Notes: generated by a model not told the origin, from the letters alone. Numbered from the stretch's first letter, positions 11,220 to 26,200 are shown. The stretch: DNA of 64,000 bases from Corythucha ciliata (GCA_038030265.1 CM075943.1:18290001-18354000); one strand, 5' to 3'. Numbers and translations are program-made.

Positions 11220-14200
11220 GAATTATTGGTTTACGGAGGAGGGCACGCCTGAATTAGAGAAAAATCGTTACTGTGCTGCAAAGTGTGGGACTTAAAAATT
11301 CGCGGCAACAATATTGATAAAAAAACGTTAATTCCAGGTTGAGGAAAATCGCAAATTGAGAAAAAGCGCTTATTTACAGCTAAAATTGAAGGAAAATACC
11401 ACTTCAGATGCCACTAATTTCTGGCATCTGTAGGCAACTTCAAGACTAAAGTTGAATTAAACACGATGATTCCCAGTGTCTGAAGGTCCTTAGGCCTTCT
11501 AAAATCTAAAATTGAGAAATCAAGCAAGTGGGCTGTTCTTAGGGCCATTCCGCGGCTAAAATGCTAAAATCACAAAATGCTTAACCCTCGCAGTGGGGGA
11601 CCAAAACTTACTAGGGCCCTGAGGCATACATGGAATGTAATTTTTACTTTGCGTTAAGCTATGGCCTTTTACAATTGTCTCAATTTTAGCGACGTATCGT
11701 GGCTTTTTCTTCGCATTTCTTCTCGCGCACAAGCACTTAAGTCAATTTTAGCCACGAATTGTTTCTCAATTTTGAACGAGAATTGCCACTTTCACGCAAT
11801 TTATCCGCGAATCTGCGGATTTCATCAAATTGATCCGCGCACTGACGCGTCTTTCCAATTTTAGCCACCTATCAAAGGCCATTATAAATTTGGGGTTAGC
11901 CTATTTTCTCCAATTCATCCGCGAAGTTTCCATCAGATACCTCTCAAATTGGTGTATTTGTTGTTAATTTTAGTGGAAAATGAGCACTTTCTCTCGATAG
12001 TAGCCACGAATCAACGCTTTAGAACCTAAAATCCCCATTTTTTCATCTTTAAGATTGGGGGGGGGGGGGGCTCTCTTTAAACGGTGGCCTAGGACGATCC
12101 GCCGCTAGAACCACAAAACGTTCTATCCACTCAAGAAACAATGCTCGAACGACAAAATGTTCAGTTAACGGACTGTTCTCACCACATATTGCTCCGACCA
12201 CATTTCTGCGGCGACATTGGGGTCTGAAAGGGCCAAAGTCACCTAAGAAAGGGCCAAGACATTTGGTTTTCAAACGAGCCATTTTCTTTTCAAACAAAGA
12301 GTAGAAATTATATTGTCTATATACACTTGCAATATACACTTTTCAATAAAAGTTTTCTCAAGGTTTAAAAACCTTAAAGTTGTGGTGACGAGGAGAGGAT
12401 ATGTTCACTCTTTACGTCCGAGAGCCGACTGAAAAAATCCCTAAAATGTTGATTTGAACGAGCCGAATTTAAAAATTGTGTTTTGATAAAGCGTTTGGGT
12501 TTTAATTAGCTTTAACTGCGGTATTTGGCTTTGGAAGAGCCAGACGCGCTGGATTCGTTTAGGATCAGATATTAAGCCAAACCCCCACTGTCACTGGGTC
12601 TGTTCTTTCAGGAGAATATTTTTGGTTCCGGGACCGAATTTACAAATTTTTTGTGTTTAATTCAAATCGCCTAACACCACATTCACCAAGAGTCCTGAGC
12701 CGATCTCAGGTACTGCAATAAAAGATTCGGCTTTGGGAAACCAGAGTCAGTGGGATTTCGTGCTATTGTTGTTTCAAGAAATTAGGCGAAGCGATAATGA
12801 TAAAGGAGAGGGGGTGGAGAGGAAAGTTTACCGCCACCCCCGTCACGCAGGCATAAAACCGCCCCTGTCCTTGCGTACCTACGTTTACAGGGTGTGCTCG
12901 AATTTGCCCCCTGCGCACAGCAGCTCCTCAATTGAAAGCCCCAAGCTTCAAGGAAGAACCACGCAAACGTCACTTGGACCACTGTGGAGCCGAGTTAAAC
13001 GGCTGAAACCAGCGACCACGACCAGTGAAGCACTCATTTATGGGGAATTTAAATGGGGACTGGTAACTTTGAGAAAGTAACCCTAAAAATTTGACAATAT
13101 GAGGACATCAATTTAGGGAGGGGGTGATTCAGGGAAATACGTCAGATAATCTCCCCTCCCCGTCCATCAAGAGTGGCCCATTTTACACCCTCAAAGGAAA
13201 CTCAATAGCTAATCTACCCTTTGCCCTATTTTTTAACTCTCATATGAGTCAGTTTTGGGTTAAATCACTCATTTTCAAACCAAATTTGGTGATTTCAGGA
13301 GTTGAATTTACAGGTAATAGTCAGTTTCTGAGACGAAATCGCCAGTTTTTAGGCCACTTCGACAGCTTCAAGGACAAAATTTGATAGATTTGGGATCGTT
13401 TTCCATTCGTGCAAAAATCTTCCCCGGGCCTGATCATTTCCACCTGTCCTTTCAGCATAAGATCGTAGATGTTAATTGAGAAGACCGGTGAAAATGAACA
13501 GATTTGTATACGCAAATGAAAAACGCTATAAGTTTCAAGGCCGGGCACGAACCAACAAGGCACCTGCCCTCCTATTCTGTAACTCATAACGCGTGCGTTA
13601 GCAAAATTTCTCAGCTGATTACTTTCAATTATTCACCTTGTTTATTTCGCTAACGCACGCGTCAAGAGTTACAGAATAGAGGTCTGGATTTTTTTTGGCT
13701 CAAAATCGCATAATTGTGTCACAGATGTTTGTGGTTAAAATATGGAATTGAACTTTTACCCTCTCAGTCAGGTTTTTATGCCTTTTGGACTCATCTTCGG
13801 GGTCAGGTTAGCACACTAGGAGAAAAAAGACGCCGACGCGCGCGTCAGCGTCCGACTCGTGCAATAAAAACACATAGAACTCTATGGGGCCTTTCACATT
13901 GGACGCGTACGCGAGAGTCGTCTCTTAACCGAGAAAAAAGACGCCGACTCGTTTTTTCTCCTAGTTTGCGCCGGCCCTTATTGTGAAGTTAACGCGAGTG
14001 CCCCCCCCCCCAACCGGAGATGTTTCACTTTTGTTTGAAAACGTATTTTTTCTTACCTTCGGTATGGTCCGATGACTGACTATCAATCGACCCATTTACA
14101 ACGCTCTCCACGAGGCGTTGTGCAACCTTGCTCTCTATCATGATTGGTTTCACCTGTGGGAATGACGCACGATTATGCGAGTTGTTCATCCGGGTAGCAG

Positions 14201-17200
14201 ATTTTTTTCGCCTGACAACCTACAAAGAAAAAAAAATTTGTGTTGTACAAACAAAGAAACGGATTTTTAGTGGGTCAGAGGGGTGGGCAGTGTTTACTTT
14301 GCCTGGTGGGAGACCCGTCGGCGCAACACTGTCACCTTCCAAACTCGTGTGGGCAAGTTCTTCTGAACTTGATTTATTCTCGGAGGAGATGGTCGTCGTC
14401 AATGGAATCGGGTCTACAACAGGAGGGACCTGTTGAATTTTCTTGGCGGTGTCAACAATGTTCGCAGTTTCGGCAGGAGGGGGTGGAATCGAACCACGGC
14501 GATCTGTGTCTGGAGTGTCGTCAACACTGATGCTTCGCAACGAGAGACAGTCGTCGTTTGTTAGATTACTGGACGAAACGGCTTGTGATCCGTAACCACT
14601 GGGAAATCAGATGCGTTAAGAATGTGACAGATTACCGCTAAAAACGGGGATTTCTCACCTGGAACTTGTGCTTGGAGTTCCTCCTTTGACAGATTGCAAT
14701 TCCGCCAGGGAGTCAATAGTCCGTGAACTGGTCATTCCTTTACCATGGTGCTTAATTCTGTCGGCTTCGATCTTCAATTTTGGGACGTCACATTGTTTTA
14801 ATAAGTACAAAAAAAAAAAAAAAAAATACGTCAATTATTTCATGCAGACCTGGTAGCTCTCAAGTTCAGCAAACTGCATATTTTGTTGACCAACAGCAGC
14901 TGGAGGGAGATAGGCCTTGCTCGAAGACATTTCCTCCTCATCTTCTTCAGGCTCGTCTTCTTCAGCTATAATATTTTCATCCTCAGCGTGCAGCATAGAA
15001 TGGGTTTGTTCTTCGTGGAGTGTGGTCATTCGAAGCCCCATTTTCGTATTCGGTGACGCTGTAAAGCATTTTTAAGGTCATTTTTCGTGGAAATCAATAT
15101 ATGGAGGGAACTCTAAAAGCGGGATGACACTGGGAAGGGACTAAAGAATACAAGGGATTATCCATTTGAGCGTAGGTCGACACACATCCTTTTTTTCCGC
15201 GCGATAAAACAAAATGAGTCAACAACTACTAGAATTCGTGCTAAAAAAAATAACGAAAATAAAAGAAGATGTTAAAATCGAAGTCGACAACGTACGTTTG
15301 GAACTCGGTTGGAGACGAAGTGTATTCAAGTTCAAATTGAGATTGAGGAACGTTGGTCGAGCTGAAAGAGATCCCATCACCATATTAGAGCAGGAAATTA
15401 TTGAAATAAGCGGGAAATGTTAGTAGAAATTAATAAACGCTCCCATAGAATTCACGTCACATCATGCACGACAGTGTAAATCACCCCACCCACCATAAGT
15501 ATGCCCTATCCACACAGAAATATCGCACTTTCTTATTAAATGTTGTCATATTTACAGTGTTACATAATACGCAATACATTACATTGCACAACGATTAATT
15601 TTAAATTCTAGAGAACAACAGTCAATACAAAATAGCCTACGGAACCAAATCAAACAAAATTCGAACAAAAATTGGTCGTTCATCCCTCGGAGTCATATTT
15701 TGTCCTGTTTTGTCGACGAAAAATAAACAAACGTGCACAACATTATATTTTTTTTTGACGAATCCCTCCTGGTATCAAGGGCAGAAGAGTACGGCCATTC
15801 CTATAGAGTGTTTTAATGAGTTCTAAAATGGTTTTGAATATTGCTAGCCCGAATCCGTATCTAATTTTACGGTAACGCCGCAGGATCGAGCGTCTCCTTA
15901 TGAATCTCTTTTGTAGTCTTCGCTAAAGTTTATAATTATTAAATGTCTATTACTTCACAATGGTGCGATATGGACATCCAACACGCTAGTTGGACAAACG
16001 GACCTGACAAAATCATCCCCCCAAATAATTGGAAACCGATATTTTCAACAAAACTCAGCTGAAAATTACGTGTTGGAGAGCTATAAACCATGCAATGACT
16101 GATCTATTCAAACTAATTTCAAGTACGACATACCAAACAAAATTAACTTAAAGAATCATACACCTACGAGCAAACAAAATCATGCTATACAGCAGGCATT
16201 TTCCACTTTTATTTTTAATTTAAAAAGCCTATTACCTGACATAATGGAGGCTGTGATTTTTTATATATTTTTTTTGCGCGCGAAAATGAAAAAATGGAAC
16301 AAAAAAAGAAAAGAAAAAAGGAAGCAAAATATCAGTAATGTCCAAAAAATACTGTTTGTGGTTTTTGTTCGAGGCAAGAACGAAAAATAACGCGAAAGCA
16401 AGAAATAAAATAAGTGAGGCGGCGATTAATTTTGGTATTTTGGCCGTTTACCGTGGGTTTGAGTTCTTGAAAGAAACTTATTGGTCTGAATGGGCAAGTT
16501 CAACATAATTTGTGGGTTGGGAATGTGCCTCGCTGCCTACGTAGCATAGCTCACAAATAGCACTTGACAATGTTTGTGTTAGCACTTCATTCTAAAGGCG
16601 AAAATGTACTCGGTAGATACTCTCTATTGGAATTTAAAATACGTCCACTTGCGATTTTGGTAATCTTAATTTAACAAAATTGGAACAGGAACATCGGTTG
16701 GCTACGAAGTGTTCACATTCAGAGTTGCCCGCCACTGAACGGACTGTAGGGAATTCCCCGATTTTTCCAGGTTTTCCCTGGCCATTTCACAAAAATTCCC
16801 TGATTTTTACTATGAATAGAGCGGGATTTTCTTCCGAAAAATTCCTAAGTTTCAAGGGGGCCTCAAAAGTTTCGTTCGACTCAAAAGCGATTTCTAGAGC
16901 CGGGTTAAAGCGATTCGCCCAGAAATCCAACCAGACGCACAAAAACGGAATATTTAGCTCCAACAGCTGTTAATCCGGCGAAAATGTTGACTTCAAACTA
17001 AAGACAAAGCGAATACTCAGTTCTACAAAAGAGTTTGCTTCATGGACACGAAACTGACTTGTGAGCTGTAAGACTGTCCTAAAACAGACAATTCAGTGAT
17101 AGAAACTGGCTATCCACTGTGAAAATAACGAAAGAAACTGGAATTTTTCTAATGGAAACGTTCAACCCATCGATCGAAACTAGCCATCCATCGATAGAAA

Positions 17201-20200
17201 CTCGCCATCCATCGATAGAAACAGGCAATCCGTCCACAGAAATTGGCAGTCCATGAGTCCACCGATAAAAACTGTCAGTCCACCGATAAAGAATGGCAAT
17301 CCTCGACCTGCTCCACCCCAATGGCATGGGGGGGGGGATGGTCAGTTACGTGGCAATTCTCAAGTTTCAAAAGCTGCGGTGCACAGTCGTATGGGCAACG
17401 AGTCTTGACTAGTGAGATTTACCGGTCAGTCAGGGTTTCCCTCATCCATTAACCAAACATGGAGTCAGCTCGTTGAAAAAAAAAAAAACATTCACTAATT
17501 TGCCGGCCGGCTTGTACCACGCCTTCGTGTCAGCTCTGACAGTTCGGGAAGTGCGGACACATCTTTAGCGACGATGCGTAAAGTGCGTGGCATAAACGAA
17601 GGGTCACGGGGGGGGGGGGGTTCAGCGGCGGACGATCCTCGTCAGTCTTCGACGCCGTCCTTCCACCGAGGCGGGCTTGCCCGGAATCCATGCCCGCGAA
17701 AAAAAAAACTCCCGAAAACTTGCAGTTTCACGGCTATTCGTCAGGCCTCTTTCTACGAGACATTTTCGTGGCCAAAACTGGCAAAAATCGTCAATGTGAT
17801 GTTTGGAACAAGTTCATGATTAGAATTGAGACAATTACTAATTGATGGTTTCTGGAGACAACTTCACAAATGTAAAGTACAGAAAAATCGCAGTGCTTTG
17901 GTCAAATTCGTGGCTAATATTGGAAACTTTTTCTGATTCACGGTTTCTGGAATGCCCATCGCTGCTCAAATTACGAAAGAATGCAAATAGGCCAACCCTG
18001 GAGGCTACTTCGCGGCCAAGTTGACAACAAACCGCGTGGTTAGCGATTTCTGGACACAACTTCACAGCTAAAATTAACGTAAAGCGCCAATGGTGCTCTT
18101 CAGGAGGAAAACAAGAGACTAAAATTCAGTGCTCATTTGCGGTTTTTGGAGGCATTTTGCGGTTTCCTCAAGTCCAAACACTCACCTCTTTAGCCAGCAC
18201 TCGCTATTTATGCGATTATTGCGCCCCAAAACCTGAAAATTTCATGGATATTTATCCCTGAATATTTGCAGTTTCGTGAGCGTTTCAACCCCTGGCTAGT
18301 AATTCACTGACTGTTTAACTCCAAAACTGACCACATCGTCTGTTTCGCCACCGAATGAACACGAAATTTCGTGTTCACGCTCTGCAAAACCACTTTAGGA
18401 GCTGAACTTTTTTGTCCCGATGCAAGATTTCAATTATTCGACAAAATAACAAACAACGGTGCTTACGATGAGGAAATTGACGGCCTCCGCAAGTTTCAAA
18501 ATGTTTCACGGCCAAAAAGCAACCGCAAAAAGCAACCGTCATAATATCGATTAAGTTTGTAATTTTATAGACTTTTCTCACATTTTATAGACAAACCAGT
18601 CAGGTTCTGGGTGCATTCTCGGGTAAATGCTCAGATTGGATAGTCAGTCCCAAGGTAGTCAGTCCAGTAGTGGGTGGGAGTGGAATTGTCAGTTTCCTAA
18701 CGACTTGGACAGTATCTTGGCAAAAATTGACAGTATTCCTACGATAACTTTAATTTTTGCTGAGGAAAATATGTTTCTTGTGAAGGGGGGGGGGGCAAAT
18801 GTTCAGTTTTAAGGTCAATCACCCAGTTTGAATAGGTAGAGTGATGGCTTCCGGCTTGGAAGCAGGAGGACCACAGCGAACCCTTGATCGCGTCCTGTCT
18901 ACTCCCTTGCATCACTCGCCTTCTTTTGAATAGACCAGCACAGTTGCCGCCAGATTGGGCTATGCTAAAAACCGCATTTTGAGCTATAATAGAGAAAAAG
19001 CTCTAGAACGCGATTTGGGCTACTTTTTATCTTATGTCCGATCAAATGTTCTGGTTCAGGAGAGAAGGAAAATCGCTATGATGGGCGCCTAGTTCTCCAC
19101 AACTAAAATTACTCCCACAGATCCACCACATGGACCACAAACGTGTAGCCATCAGTGGCGGATCTAGAATTTTATCCTGGCCATGAATCTGACGAACTCT
19201 TTCATTTTATGAAACAATGTTCCAGTCATTTTGTCTATGCTCCACCCCCTACCCAACTTTATCACATTATTCGACTTTTGTCGATATAAAATTGAGCATA
19301 AGCGCTAATTCACAGCTGAAAAGTGAGCATAGAAGCTAAAAGTGCAAATTACGAAAGAATGCAAATAGGCCAACCCTGGAGGCTACTTCGCGGCCAAGTT
19401 GACAACAAACCGCGTGGTTAGCGATTTCTGGACACAACTTCACAGCTAAAATTAACGTAAAGCGCCAATGGTGCTCTTCAGGAGGAAAACAAGAGACTAA
19501 AATTCAGTGCTCATTTGCGGTTTTTGGAGGCATTTTGCGGTTTCCTCAAGTCCAAACACTCACCTCTTTAGCCAGCACTCGCTATTTATGCGATTATTGC
19601 GCCCCAAAACCTGAAAATTTCATGGATATTTATCCCTGAATATTTGCAGTTTCGTGAGCGTTTCAACCCCTGGCTAGTAATTCACTGACTGTTTAACTCC
19701 AAAACTGACCACATCGTCTGTTTCGCCACCGAATGAACACGAAATTTCGTGTTCACGCTCTGCAAAACCACTTTAGGAGCTGAACTTTTTTGTCCCGATG
19801 CAAGATTTCAATTATTCGACAAAATAACAAACAACGGTGCTTACCAAAAAGCAACCGTCATAATATCGATTAAGTTTGTAATTTTATAGACTTTTCTCAC
19901 ATTTTATAGACAAACCAGTCAGGTTCTGGGTGCATTCTCGGGTAAATGCTCAGATTGGACAGTCAGTCCCAAGGTAGTCAGTCCAGTAGTGGGTGGGAGT
20001 GGAATTGTCAGTTTCCTAACGACTTGGACAGTATCTTGGCAAAAATTGACAGTATTCCTACGATAACTTTAATTTTTGCTGAGGAAAATATGTTTCTTGT
20101 GAAGGGGGGGGGGGCAAATGTTCAGTTTTAAGGTCAATCACCCAGTTTGAATAGGTAGAGTGATGGCTTCCGGCTTGGAAGCAGGAGGACCACAGCGAAC

Positions 20201-23200
20201 CCTTGGTCGCGTCCTGTCTACTCCCTTGCATCACTCGCCTTCTTTTGAATAGACCAGCACAGTTGCCGCCAGATTGGGCTATGCTAAAAACCGCATTTTG
20301 AGCTATAAATAGAGAAAAAGCTCTAGAACGCGATTTGGGCTACTTTTTATCTTATGTCCGATCAAATGTTCTGGTTCAGAGAGAAGGAAAATCGCTATGA
20401 TGGCGCCTAGTTCTCCACAACTAAAATTACTCCACAGATCCACCACATGGACCACAAACGTGTAGCCATCAGTGGCGGATCTAGAATTTTATCCTGGCCA
20501 TGAATCTGACGAACTCTTTCATTTTATGAAACAATGTTCCAGTCATTTTGTCTATGCTCCACCCCCTACCCAACTTTATCACATTATTCGACTTTTGTCG
20601 ATAAAATTGAGAATAAGCGCTAATTCACAGCTGAAAATTGAGCATAGCAGCTAAAAGTGCAGAGAACTGAATCAGCAAGATATGCGAGAAACGCCCAGAG
20701 TAAGCTGCATGAAGGAACAAAGAAGAGCCACCAGCTGCAGATTACGCTCACGAACATTTCTCAGAGGATTGGGCAATAAAGTCAAAGTTTAAAAGAGTTT
20801 CTTGCCATTTTTAAAATAATAAGTAATTTAAAATACTAAAGATGTTCTTTGACCTGAATGCTCCCGACGATCGCAATACTGGGATAAGCCACCTTCACGT
20901 GCAAGCTTTAAAAAGCTGGGCTATGGGCTTCAACCAATCAGAGCGCTCCACGCTGTGGAGGCACAGCGCTCTGATTCGTTAAAGCCTTCAGCTCAGATTT
21001 TTAAAGCTTGCATGTGAAGGCGGCTTTACAGAACATTCCGGGGGAGGGAGGGTGCGTAGGCTGAACATTCGTCTAACGTTATGGGAATGATTAGAACCAA
21101 TGTTACCGAAACGTTCGACTAACGTTATTAGAACATTTGGTAGGAGCGACATTTTCACATTAATGTAACATTCGTTTGTTATTGTGTTATAACGTTTGCC
21201 TAACATTCCGAGAACGTTCGTCTGCTGCCTGGGTTCGCCACCGAATGAACACGAAATTTCGTGTTCACGCTCTGCAAAACCACTTTAGGAGCTGAACTTT
21301 TTTGTCCCGATGCAAGATTTCAATTATTCGACAAAATAACAAACAACGGTGCTTACGATGAGGAAATTGACGGCCTCCGCAAGTTTCAAAATGTTTCACG
21401 GCCAAAAAGCAACCGCAAAAAGCAACCGTCATAATATCGATTAAGTTTGTAATTTTATAGACTTTTCTCACATTTTATAGACAAACCAGTCAGGTTCTGG
21501 GTGCATTCTCGGGTAAATGCTCAGATTGGATAGTCAGTCCCAAGGTAGTCAGTCCAGTAGTGTGTGGGAGTGGAATTGTCAGTTTCCTAACGACTTGGAC
21601 AGTATCTTGGCAAAAATTGACAGTATTCCTACGATAACTTTAATTTTTGCTGAGGAAAATATGTTTCTTGTGAAGGGGGGGGGGCAAATGTTCAGTTTTA
21701 AGGTCAATCACCCAGTTTGAATAGGTAGAGTGATGGCTTCCGGCTTGGAAGCAGGAGGACCACAGCGAACCCTTGGTCGCGTCCTGTCTACTCCCAACGC
21801 ATCACTCGCCTTCTTTTGAATAGACCAGCACAGTTGCCGCCAGATTGGGCTATGCTAAAAACCGCATTTTGAGCTATAAATAGAGAAAAAGCTCTAGAAC
21901 GCGATTTGGGCTACTTTTTATCTTATGTCCGATCAAATGTTCTGGTTCAGAGAGAAGGAAAATCGCTATGATGGCGCCTAGTTCTCCACAACTAAAATTA
22001 CTCCACAGATCCACCACATGGACCACAAACGTGTAGCCATCAGTGGCGGATCTAGAATTTTATCCTGGCCATGAATCTGACGAACTCTTTCATTTTATGA
22101 AACAATGTTCCAGTCATTTTGTCTATGCTCCACCCCCTACCCAACTTTATCACATTATTCGACTTTCACATTCGACTTTTGTCGATAAAATTGAGAATAA
22201 GCGCTAATTCACAGCTGAAAATTGAGCATAGCAGCTAAAATTGAGAGAATTAGCCGGCAGATTTACTCAATTGGCATACGAAAAATGACAACATTTTGAA
22301 GGCAAATATCAGCGGAATTGGAAGATGCCTGTCTGAAATTGACGATATTGCACTTTTCCTTGGGGTTACCGGCCCCGACTGACCGTTTAATTGCAACCTT
22401 AAGCGCCAAGCATTGAGTTTGTAAGTTTCGGGTCGTAAATTGAGTGAAATTACAAGTTTTCTGGCTGAATATCGACGAAGACATTGCAAGTTTCGGGTCT
22501 TAATTCTCGCGCAAATTGCAAGTTTCGGGTTTTACTGTCAGCCCCCTGCCCCTACTGACAAAATTACAATATTTGACTCCATCGGAGGTTGGTTCAGTGG
22601 TGGGTTTCACGACTTAATTTCAGTGAAATTGCGAGTTTCCGCCTTTTTCACTTAAAGTGTTCCCGTAGGGAAAGGAAGTATGGTTTTTTTTTTTTCCAGT
22701 GGGTGCGGATCCTGACCTAGTCGACCCCGGCTGCGCCAATAACCTGGCCCGTGTAATTTAAACATTTAGAGGTAAATAAATATGAGTTTGCAGTTTCGAG
22801 TCCTTTAAGCGAAATCAATTAGCCTAACGAATAGCCGCAAAATTGCTACATTTTCAAGGCAAACATATCCACGAAATTGCAAGTTTCGGGACAAGATTTT
22901 TCGTGCCGAATCCAACGGGGGGAGGGGGGGAGCATAAATTCGACTTTCAGGTTTCAAGTCCGCGCGATTGCCTCCCACAAATGTGGGAGAAAACCCACCC
23001 CGTAAACCCATTACTGTGAGAAGCAGGGAGTAAGGGGGGTAAGACTGGGAAGTGGTACGCGCCCTTAAATCTTGGATGGATGGACAGTCCCCCCTATGAC
23101 AACCCTTTTTAGTTCTGAGAGAGCTACCATCGTACATTTCGTCCTATTATGAAAGTGATAAAAAGGGAAAAATTCAAGGGTCGTGTTGGCATTTTTTTAA

Positions 23201-26200
23201 TCTTTTACTAATTATTGTGTCACTAGATAACCTAACCTCTGTAAATTCTAGAGTGACTACGTAAGCATTGTATGGTAAACTTTCTATCTCCAGTTCTAAA
23301 AACTAAACCTTTTTGCCGTGTTATATCACCCACAGACTAGTTCACACACATAAAACTCTATCAAAGTGCCCTAAAACGTGAGAGTGGAATGCACTTTGAA
23401 GCCAGCGGAAAAAACGGTGCTTTGAAAAAGAAGGTCGATAAAATTATGAGTATCGATAAAATAAGGGAAAATGTGAAAACAAAGTCCCGGATATTGTTTT
23501 ATTCTTAGGAGGTAATCAAGAAATCAGCAGCTGCTAAATGAAAAAATGATCGACTGAAAGCGCTGATCGGTCAGCTTTTTTGAAAGGAGCAATTGCATGC
23601 TGACATGCAATGTAGAAATTTTATAGCAAGTGGAGGTTATAATGGAATGAAATCAAAGTGACTTAAAAAATATTGGGAGAAATGTTGATTTTAAAAAAAC
23701 GAATACGTAATAAAAGAACAGAAAAAGTGGTTAGTTTGAGTGCACTGGCGAAAAAATTGGACACTTCCGTTTGTTAACAAAGTATACGATAAAATAAGAA
23801 AACAAAAGATGAAAACTCACCGATACCAAATTGTTTCGATTGACTCGAAAACGAATCAGTTTCTGGCAGTGATTTCCTTTGGCGAGTGACTACGACCGTG
23901 TCTCGCGTCGTCTCCTTGTTGAGATCTGTGACACTCTCTGAGCGGGTCACTCCACTCAACGAGAGCGACTCGAAAGTTCCGTCGAACATCATGAGCTGTG
24001 AGAAGAAAATTGATGAGTTAGTGGTATGGACAGAGGGAGGAAAGGGGGACGAGAGTAAAAAAATACCTGAGAGAAGTTGGGTACACTAGCGGTTTTCCTC
24101 ATCGCTATTTGCGTGATGCCTTTGTGTTGAAGAATTTCTTTGACCGCTACTTTTTGCCTGAGCCTTTCGAGCGTCAGAATGCTTTCAACCGCGCTGACTC
24201 CTTTCGTGTAGGTTTCTAAGGGAAAAAATGACACATCGGACGTCAGTTACGCCTCACACAAGGAAAAAATTAAGCTTACCAATATAGGATTCTCCATCGC
24301 TGACAGGTGAATCTTCGCCTGAAGCTGCTATTTGAGCCAGAGACTCCCTCTCTTCAAGTTCCTCACTTGCCTTAAGAACATGTACGGTGGGGGTGGGGAA
24401 TGAATATGAGTTACAGCATGTCTGAGAAGCACGAATGTACTCACTTTAGGAATGTTAGACACAACTTCATACGTCACACCGGTTGACGTTAACCAATCGG
24501 TTCGAACGATCTTTCTTCTAATTCGATCCGTAAGACTCTGGCGTTTGTAAATATTCAAACAGAGTCTCTTTCTCAGGACTAAGTCCATTGGAGCAGGATG
24601 GGACAACCGAACGGTGGTTTTTAGAATTAGGTAAACTCGCTCATTCCCTGGAAACAGAGGGCGGATTTTCAATTAATTGTGTTTGAAATGGCAGAATTGC
24701 TTTTTTTATTTACCATCGGTGACACGATTGAGATGAATCGAGTCGTGTACTGAACTATCCCAGGCAGCCACGGCACATACATCTTTATCACAATGTTTTA
24801 TTATGGGTAGATTGTAAAACTTATTGCCTAGTTCTTTAGGTAGGATTGAGTTAATACCAGCGACTGGCACACTCTCCAAACCATCACCACTCCATTGACT
24901 TGCAGATAAATCATCAGCTGAAAAATAGAGCGGTTAGATTGGTAAATGACGCTAAAACTGAGGGGTGTTCTCACCATTGAGATCTAAAAAAAGCACTGGG
25001 ACGTGAGGTTCCATGCCTGAGGGCGGAATCCAATCAGCCGGAGCTCCTGGGATCCCAGAGCCTGGTGCCGGTACCATGACAGCGTTCCGCTCTTCCGTGA
25101 GGCTCACCCATTGCTCGACTAAAGATTGCTCTCTTTCGACTTCGCTTTCACTCTTCCCTTGTTTGTTTATTATTCTTTGAATTTGTTGGTCTAAATATTT
25201 TCTTCGACGAAGAAGAGCTTCACTCCATTTCTCTCTTAAAAGAGTTAAGTCCTCCTCTTGGTAGGAATCTAACGGTTTTTGAAGTCTCGATCTGAAGCAC
25301 AAACGACATTTAATACGGACATAAAAAAAAAGAACGTGGAAAATCAGGAAGGAGTACCTTGCACTAACGCTGCCCACGGCGATAGTCGTAATCTCCTCGC
25401 AAATAATCGGGAGCGTCCCCGACTGTTGAACTGGTGCCACTCGAACGACAAATCTCCTCTGCTGCCCCTGACGCAACTGGAACACTCCTCCAGTCAACAC
25501 GTCCTTCTGTTGAACAACTTCAACGCCCGAATATTCTCCCACTTCGTTTAACTCGTGAATCTCCACCCACAGCTCAATTTTCCTCGTCAATTCACTCCAA
25601 CGGTCGGCCAAGGATCGCGCTTTGGCCAACTGATGCTGTTCCACCTCCCAACCTGGTTTGGCGCGAGTGAAACCGGCGCTTCGATGGCCCCAAACTTCAA
25701 TGCTTAGGGCCCCCTCTGTCATAAAAACAAAAATCCGCGTGAGTTTGAAACAAAAAACCGGGGAGGGCATTGAGAAAATATTTCATACCGGCACAGTGTT
25801 CAATGAATTCCTCGGTGACAGCGAATGTAAACTCCTTCGTATGGTCGAACAAAAAGGTCATCGAGTCGTTGCCAACTCCACTTCCACGTTTCGATAAAAG
25901 CGTCTGGTCCGGGTTCATTTTCGGTGGTACGGCTATGCTCTCCTGGTGCGTCCAAAAAGTATACTGACAAAACACGAAATTGGAAAGCGACGGTGGCAGT
26001 CCCGACGCTTGTTTTATGGACACCTGTGGGGAAATTTCCATGAATGGAACGTCGCAAGGGGTAGACAAGTTTTTGCTTTCGGGTTATTACTCTTATGGTA
26101 ATTGGAGTTGTGTTGTCATTTTCGTCTCGACTTCCATCACTCGAACTCTCCGAGCCTGATTCACACATCCGGTCCTGTGGGAGTGATCCACTGATTCGAG

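Noticed and set aside
17079..17327. 82-codon frame of iterated VSIDGW peptide
   Set aside because: By-product of the family D repeat period; no start context or family.
18375..18581. 68-codon frame identical in duplication copies 1 and 3 as a gene
   Set aside because: Identity reflects recent duplication of the whole segment, copy 2 has lost part of it, and there is no recognised family.
25697..26068. Intron-retaining frame around Khc-73 exon P
   Set aside because: The reading on both sides of VSIKQ...EEFIEHCA loses all similarity to KIF13 exactly at the AG and GT borders.
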